Shown: in pieces, positions 6,510 to 9,421 of the stretch | Numbering within the stretch: the stretch's first letter is position 1 | Layout: the number at the start of each line of letters is the position of its first letter | NCBI GenBank assembly: GCA_002403415.1 | Contig: DHHS01000130.1 | Coordinates: 1 to 9,421, forward strand | Source of the DNA: Sphingomonas sp. UBA4766 | Lineage (GTDB): Bacteria; Pseudomonadota; Alphaproteobacteria; Sphingomonadales; Sphingomonadaceae | DNA length: 9,421 bases | Direction of reading: 5' to 3' | Notes under the pieces: generated by a model | Told to the model about the DNA's origin: nothing | The model's database searches: none | The model's input: the letters and a program-made list of their open reading frames with translations, nothing else | Made by a program: the position numbers and the translations under genes

Positions 6510-6887
6510 TCAATGCCGCCCAGTGATGCTTTCCGCCTCGAACAGCCGGTCCACTTCCAGCACCAGGTCGCGCAGGTGAAACGGTTTCGACAGGACGCGC
6601 GCCTGCGGCATAGTCTTGCCCGCCTTTAGCGTTACGGCGGCAAAACCGGTAATGAACATCACCCGCAAGTCCGGGCACATCTCGCCCGCTTTTTGCGCGA
6701 GTTCGATGCCATCCATTTCGGGCATCACAATGTCGGTCAGCAACAAATCAAATGGTTCGGTTTCGAGCAGCGGGATCGCCGCCGTCCCCCGGTCGACCGC
6801 GCTGACGGCATAGCCCGACCGCTCAAGCGCGCGGGTAAGATATTCACGCATCACGCGGTCATCTTCGGCCAGCAGGATTCGGATCAT
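6510..6887 (-). CDS. cpdR: CpdR-type single-domain response regulator (125 aa)
   Basis: A stand-alone receiver domain with no output domain. The acidic pocket is E8-D9-D10 (in LLAEDD), the phosphoacceptor is D52 in LLTDIVMPEMDG, the switch threonine is T80 in MFITGFA, and the conserved lysine is K101 in LSKPF. In Caulobacter, CpdR receives phosphate through the CckA-ChpT relay. In its unphosphorylated form it primes the ClpXP protease for degradation of cell-cycle factors and delivers ClpXP to the cell pole. Length and the TDIVMPEMDGIELA and FITGFAAV segments match this family closely. The start at 6887 has AAGGG 7 bases upstream. It is transcribed toward tRNA-Val and is divergent from the amidohydrolase gene. 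No CtrA site of the full TTAA-N7-TTAA form was seen in the 107-base divergent region; only a TTAA half-site occurs there. Confidence 0.9.
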   Translation of the reverse strand: MIRILLAEDDRVMREYLTRALERSGYAVSAVDRGTAAIPLLETEPFDLLLTDIVMPEMDGIELAQKAGEMCPDLRVMFITGFAAVTLKAGKTMPQARVLSKPFHLRDLVLEVDRLFEAESITGRH

Positions 6888-6994
6888 CGCGTCGCCCTTC
6901 TCATGTGCCCCATCTTATGCGCCAAGCCCTTAATATTTTCCAGCCATCAGCAACGAATTGCGACCCCGGGGCCACACGGCTACGCAGGACGGTG

Positions 6995-7852
6995 ATGGCT
7001 GATTCGGCTGCTTCGTTCGATCGATTGGGGGCGACGGTGCCGTCCTGCCCGGTCGTCGTGTCGGTGCCGCATGGCGGGCGCGACTATCCCGCCGCGATGC
7101 TTGCCGCGATCCGGGCACCAGTGCTGGCGTTGCGGCCGCTGGAGGACCGGCACGTCGATACATTGGCGCGGGCTGCGCATCATGACGAGGCGATGCTTAT
7201 TCAACGCGTGCCGCGCGCCTGGATCGACCTGAACCGCAGCGAGCAGGAGCGCGACCCGCTGCTCGATGACGGCGTCAATCCCAAGCATCAATCAGCACCG
7301 TCGCTCAAATTGCGCAGCGGGCTGGGCCTGGTGCCGCGCCGAGTGGGCGCGGTGGATGAGATCTGGCGCGGGCGATTGCGCGCAACGGACGTCACCGCGC
7401 GGATCATTAATGATTACCGGCCATATCACGCGGCCGTCGCCGCAGCCCTGCGCGCTGCCCGAGCACGATTCGGCTGCGCGGTGCTGGTCGATCTCCACTC
7501 GATGCCGCCGCTCGGGGTTCCCGGAGAGGCTGCGCAGATCGTGTTTGGTGACCGGTTCGGACGCAGTGCCGCCGCCCGCTTCGTCGCGCGGATCGAGGCA
7601 GAGGCGACCGCCGCTGGCATCGGCCACGCGCTCAACACACCCTATGCGGGCGGGCATATACTGGACGCGCACGGCGCGCCCGCGCGCGGGTTGCACGCGG
7701 TGCAGATCGAAATCGACCGGCGGCTCTATCTTGACGATGCATTCGACCAGCCCGGCGCAGGATTGGCGGCCACCGCCGCGCTGCTGCGCCGCATGTTTGC
7801 TGCGCTTGCCGATGAAGCGCTGGCCGGGCGAAGCGCCATCGCCGCCGAATGA
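6995..7852 (+). CDS. N-formylglutamate amidohydrolase family protein (285 aa)
   Basis: Family members hydrolyse N-formyl-L-glutamate to glutamate and formate in histidine breakdown; the exact substrate here is unproven. Motifs appear in the family order: VSVPHGGRDYP (H26), DRHVDTLA (D51, D55), WIDLNRSEQERDP (N80, R81), LVDLHSMPP (D166, H168), NTPYAGGHI (about 214-222), and QIEIDRRLYLD (E239, R243). The His, Asp and His/Glu residues are those expected to hold the catalytic metal. There is no signal peptide, so it should be cytosolic. The ATG at 6995 has AGGA 5 bases upstream; GTG at 6992 is an alternative, and the longer frame from 6905 covers intergenic DNA. No other histidine-utilisation genes are in view, so a hutG name is not justified. 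From memory, this family is found next to cpdR in other alphaproteobacteria. Confidence 0.88.
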   Translation: MADSAASFDRLGATVPSCPVVVSVPHGGRDYPAAMLAAIRAPVLALRPLEDRHVDTLARAAHHDEAMLIQRVPRAWIDLNRSEQERDPLLDDGVNPKHQSAPSLKLRSGLGLVPRRVGAVDEIWRGRLRATDVTARIINDYRPYHAAVAAALRAARARFGCAVLVDLHSMPPLGVPGEAAQIVFGDRFGRSAAARFVARIEAEATAAGIGHALNTPYAGGHILDAHGAPARGLHAVQIEIDRRLYLDDAFDQPGAGLAATAALLRRMFAALADEALAGRSAIAAE

Positions 7853-7869
7853 CGCAGGCACGGCCGCAT

Positions 7870-7901
7870 AAAAAACCACCTCGCGCAAATGCACGAGGTG
7901 G
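7870..7901 (-). terminator. Rho-independent terminator after sapC / candidate sRNA
   Basis: CCACCTCG and CGAGGTGG (7901-7894 and 7883-7876) form a perfect 8-bp stem with a 10-base loop, followed on the minus strand by six T (7875-7870). There is no T run on the plus side, so it serves minus-strand transcription only, although it lies just 18 bases past the convergent amidohydrolase stop. Confidence 0.88.
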
Positions 7902-7972
7902 CCAAGGTTCAGGGAGGGCGAAGCCGAAGCTTCACCGCGCGGCCTGCGAAAGGGGGGAACACAGGCGGCGCT
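7870..7972 (-). ncRNA. Candidate small RNA of about 103 nt, three hairpins, downstream of sapC
   Basis: On the minus strand a sigma70-like promoter (see 7978-8006) would start a transcript near 7972. It would fold into three consecutive hairpins. Hairpin 1 (7971-7937) pairs GCGC-C-GCCUG with CAGGC-C-GCGC across one C/C mismatch and displays a pyrimidine loop with six C. Hairpin 2 (7936-7917) abuts it exactly: GGUGAAGC-UUCG-GCUUCGCC, with a canonical C(UUCG)G tetraloop and 8-bp stem. A 15-base linker with CCUCCCU follows, then the terminator hairpin and U run. The C-rich loop and the linker could pair with Shine-Dalgarno sequences. It could instead be the 3' UTR of sapC, or be processed from it. 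I cannot assign it to a known RNA family. Confidence 0.5.
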
Positions 7973-7977
7973 GTTAA

Positions 7978-8006
7978 TAGATAGGTCCACGATGCCCGCG
8001 TTTCAA
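7978..8006 (-). promoter_or_regulatory. Candidate sigma70-type promoter in the sapC 3' region
   Basis: TTGAAA (8006-8001) and TATCTA (7983-7978) are separated by exactly 17 bases on the minus strand. The -35 box is a good match and the -10 box is partial. A T6 run lies about 25 bases upstream. It begins 32 bases after the sapC stop codon and points only at the three-hairpin segment, so it would not drive any protein gene in view. Confidence 0.45.
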
Positions 8007-8037
8007 CCCGTGCCCGTCGGCACCCGAAAAAACTTGA

Positions 8038-8811
8038 TTATTGCAGCGTCAACTCCGGCATCGGCATCTTGCCCTGCGTCACTTGCCGTTCAAAAATCTC
8101 CCGCATCAGCGCGAGCGAGAACAGATGCGCATAAAGCAGCGGCAACATGCCCGACTGGCTCATCTTGCGCAGTTGATCGCCACGCACGTCGGCAAGCTTG
8201 GCTTCGTCGACCATCTGGAAACCACGATAGACGAACGGCTTGTCGCTGCCCTGTGGCTGAATGGAAACTTCGCCTTCGATCAACAGGCCGCTTTCCTTCA
8301 GTTCCTTCATAAAGGCCTGCGTGCGCGCGCCGGCCTGTTCGAACATTTCGTTGAACTGGAGCACATTCTTGGTGAACTCGGTCGGCTGGCCGTCAGCAAA
8401 CAGCGCCTCGCCATCGTCGAGCTTGCCGATCGCGTCATAGGTCGGGTCGAAACACAGCGACAATTCCTGTGCATCGGGCGTCAACCGCGCGAGCATATAG
8501 GGATAGCGCCGGATATAGGCGGGGATGTAGACCGCGTTGTCGAGCAACGCGCCCTCATCATCGATGAACACGTTCACACCCTCGTTCAGACCCATCAGCG
8601 CAAGCGGGATCGGGTCTTCACCGCTGGAGAACACGATCGGCATGAAGCGTTGCGCCAGCGCAAATTCGTCAACCGTCACCGGAATCGCATGCTGGCCGAC
8701 CAGAAACGGGGCCTTGTCCTGCGGCTTGGCACGGAAATCGGCATGCATCTGGCTCGAAAGCGGTTCAAGCCCCTTGTAGAAGAGCGGCAGTTGGTTGGGC
8801 GCGCTGGCCAT
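8038..8811 (-). CDS. SapC family protein (257 aa)
   Basis: The whole length fits the SapC family (about 250 residues), named after a Campylobacter fetus S-layer operon product whose molecular function is not established. Recognisable parts are the N-terminal LFYKGLEPLSSQMH, the central FMPIVFSSGEDPIPLALMGL, VYIPAYIRRYPYML, and the C-terminal GFQMVDEAKLADV and RKMSQSGMLPLLYAHLFSL. I see no signal peptide or membrane segment, and no catalytic motif. The start at 8811 has GGAG 7 bases upstream. In many sphingomonads and Caulobacter relatives such genes sit beside tryptophan halogenase-like and TonB-receptor genes; none are visible here. It follows the FAD-linked dehydrogenase gene on the same strand after a 59-base gap that contains a terminator-like hairpin. 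Confidence 0.88.
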   Translation of the reverse strand: MASAPNQLPLFYKGLEPLSSQMHADFRAKPQDKAPFLVGQHAIPVTVDEFALAQRFMPIVFSSGEDPIPLALMGLNEGVNVFIDDEGALLDNAVYIPAYIRRYPYMLARLTPDAQELSLCFDPTYDAIGKLDDGEALFADGQPTEFTKNVLQFNEMFEQAGARTQAFMKELKESGLLIEGEVSIQPQGSDKPFVYRGFQMVDEAKLADVRGDQLRKMSQSGMLPLLYAHLFSLALMREIFERQVTQGKMPMPELTLQ

Positions 8812-8825
8812 TGCTAATCTCCATC

Positions 8826-8872
8826 AAAACAACAAGGCCCGCGACTGTCGAACCTCACAGGCGACAGGCCTT
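8826..8872 (-). terminator. Terminator-like hairpin between the FAD dehydrogenase gene and sapC
   Basis: On the minus strand AAGGCC pairs with GGCCTT and, inside it, TGTCG pairs with CGACA. This gives an interrupted stem that starts in the dehydrogenase stop codon and ends in GTTGTTTT. Only 14 bases separate it from the sapC ATG, so it terminates the upstream transcript, attenuates sapC, or both. The internal bulge and interrupted T run make it weaker than the other two terminators. Confidence 0.55.
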
Positions 8873-9421
8873 ATGGTGCCACCGCGCGCGGTGCAAGCGC
8901 CACCAGCTTACCGGGGTTCATCAAGCGGTCAGGGTCGAACGCGACCTTGATCGCACGCAACGCCGTCAGCCGGGCGGGACTCGACAGGCGTTCGAGCTCG
9001 TCCAGCTTCATCTGGCCAATGCCGTGTTCGGCGGAGATCGATCCGCCCGCAGCGATCACCAAATCATTGACGAACGGCGTAATTCGCGGGGCTTCGCGCG
9101 CATACCAATCGTCTGCATCGACGCCTGCTGGCGCACGGACATGGAAATGGACATTGCCGTCGCCCAAATGGCCAAAGCCGCTGGCGCTGGTGCCGGGGAA
9201 GCGCGCTTCGCAGGCAGCAGCCGCCTCGACCATGAAGTTCGGCATGGTGTCAACCGGCACCGATATGTCGTGCTGCACTGCGGGTCCGTGCGCTTTTTCC
9301 GCCGACGATATCGAGTCGCGCAGCCGCCAAAAGGCGTCCGCCTGCGCCTCGCTCGCGGCGATCACCGCGTCCACCACTTCGCCTGCCGCAAGGGCGGGGC
9401 CCAGTAACCGCTCCAGCAAGG
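8871..9421 (-). CDS. FAD-linked oxidase / 2-hydroxyacid dehydrogenase, C-terminal part (5' end outside window)
   Basis: The last 182 or so residues of a flavoprotein of the D-lactate / glycolate (GlcD) / D-2-hydroxyglutarate dehydrogenase family, FAD-linked oxidase C-terminal domain. Residues are numbered from the visible fragment. FWRLRDSIS (30-38) and HDISVPVDTMPNF (50-62) lead into GHLGDGNVHFH (83-93) and SAEHGIGQMK (129-138). By homology to the human D-2-hydroxyglutarate enzyme, H84, H91, E131 and H132 form the metal and substrate site, and all are present. FDPDRLMNPGK (161-171) is the usual C-terminal signature. The FAD-binding N-terminal half lies to the right of the window, so the substrate cannot be decided. 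The frame enters from the edge; the TTG at 9419 is an internal leucine codon, not a start. Confidence 0.92.
   Translation of the reverse strand, partial: LLERLLGPALAAGEVVDAVIAASEAQADAFWRLRDSISSAEKAHGPAVQHDISVPVDTMPNFMVEAAAACEARFPGTSASGFGHLGDGNVHFHVRAPAGVDADDWYAREAPRITPFVNDLVIAAGGSISAEHGIGQMKLDELERLSSPARLTALRAIKVAFDPDRLMNPGKLVALAPRAVAP

Noticed and set aside
7292..7990. A 232-codon minus-strand frame opposite the amidohydrolase gene
   Set aside because: The plus strand carries the amidohydrolase motifs in order. The minus frame is rich in Arg, Ala, Ser and Cys, crosses the terminator hairpin, and matches nothing known.
8010..8024. GTGCC-CGTC-GGCAC inverted repeat next to a run of A, first taken for a sapC terminator
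   Set aside because: The stem is only 5 bp, and on the sapC strand the T run comes before the hairpin instead of after it, so it cannot act as an intrinsic terminator for sapC.
8041..8817. A 258-codon plus-strand open frame over sapC
   Set aside because: It mirrors the sapC gene almost base for base on the opposite strand. The sapC reading is supported by family motifs and a ribosome binding site; this one has none.

Overview
This window looks like chromosomal DNA of an alphaproteobacterium, most likely from the Sphingomonadales. The reasons are the high GC content, a CpdR-type single-domain response regulator, a SapC-family protein, and proteins that read as sphingomonad-like. The taxonomic call is a judgement from gene content, not the result of a search.

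The left two thirds (1 to about 6390) looks like one end of an integrated accessory element. From the tRNA side inward it holds a gene-free stretch, a plus-strand regulator with two Xre-type helix-turn-helix domains, then, divergently on the minus strand, a small hypothetical gene whose 3' part overlaps the start of a tyrosine recombinase. Next comes a possible remnant of a zinc-ribbon gene. The last gene is a very large minus-strand gene that leaves the window at base 1. It encodes a single-chain restriction-modification enzyme: an N-terminal PD-(D/E)XK nuclease, an N6-adenine methyltransferase with motifs GSYYTP, DPAMGSGHF and NPPY, and the start of a TaqI-like specificity domain. This gene is easy to overlook because its stop codon lies outside the window. 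Its reading frame is open without interruption for about 1,249 codons. Together these genes form a plausible tRNA-anchored mobile defence island.

The boundary is a tRNA-Val(GAC) gene on the minus strand with its 3' end facing the element, followed three bases later by an intrinsic terminator. No second copy of the tRNA 3' end was found here, so the far attachment site, if there is one, would lie to the left of the window.

The right third is ordinary chromosome. cpdR lies just upstream of the tRNA on the same strand. A divergent N-formylglutamate amidohydrolase-family gene faces away from it. A SapC-family gene and the C-terminal part of an FAD-linked dehydrogenase (cut by the right edge) follow on the minus strand. 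Between the amidohydrolase and sapC is a strong candidate for an undescribed small RNA. It has a sigma70-like promoter with a 17-base spacer, then three consecutive hairpins, one with a C-rich loop and one with a UUCG tetraloop. The last hairpin is an intrinsic terminator with a run of six U.
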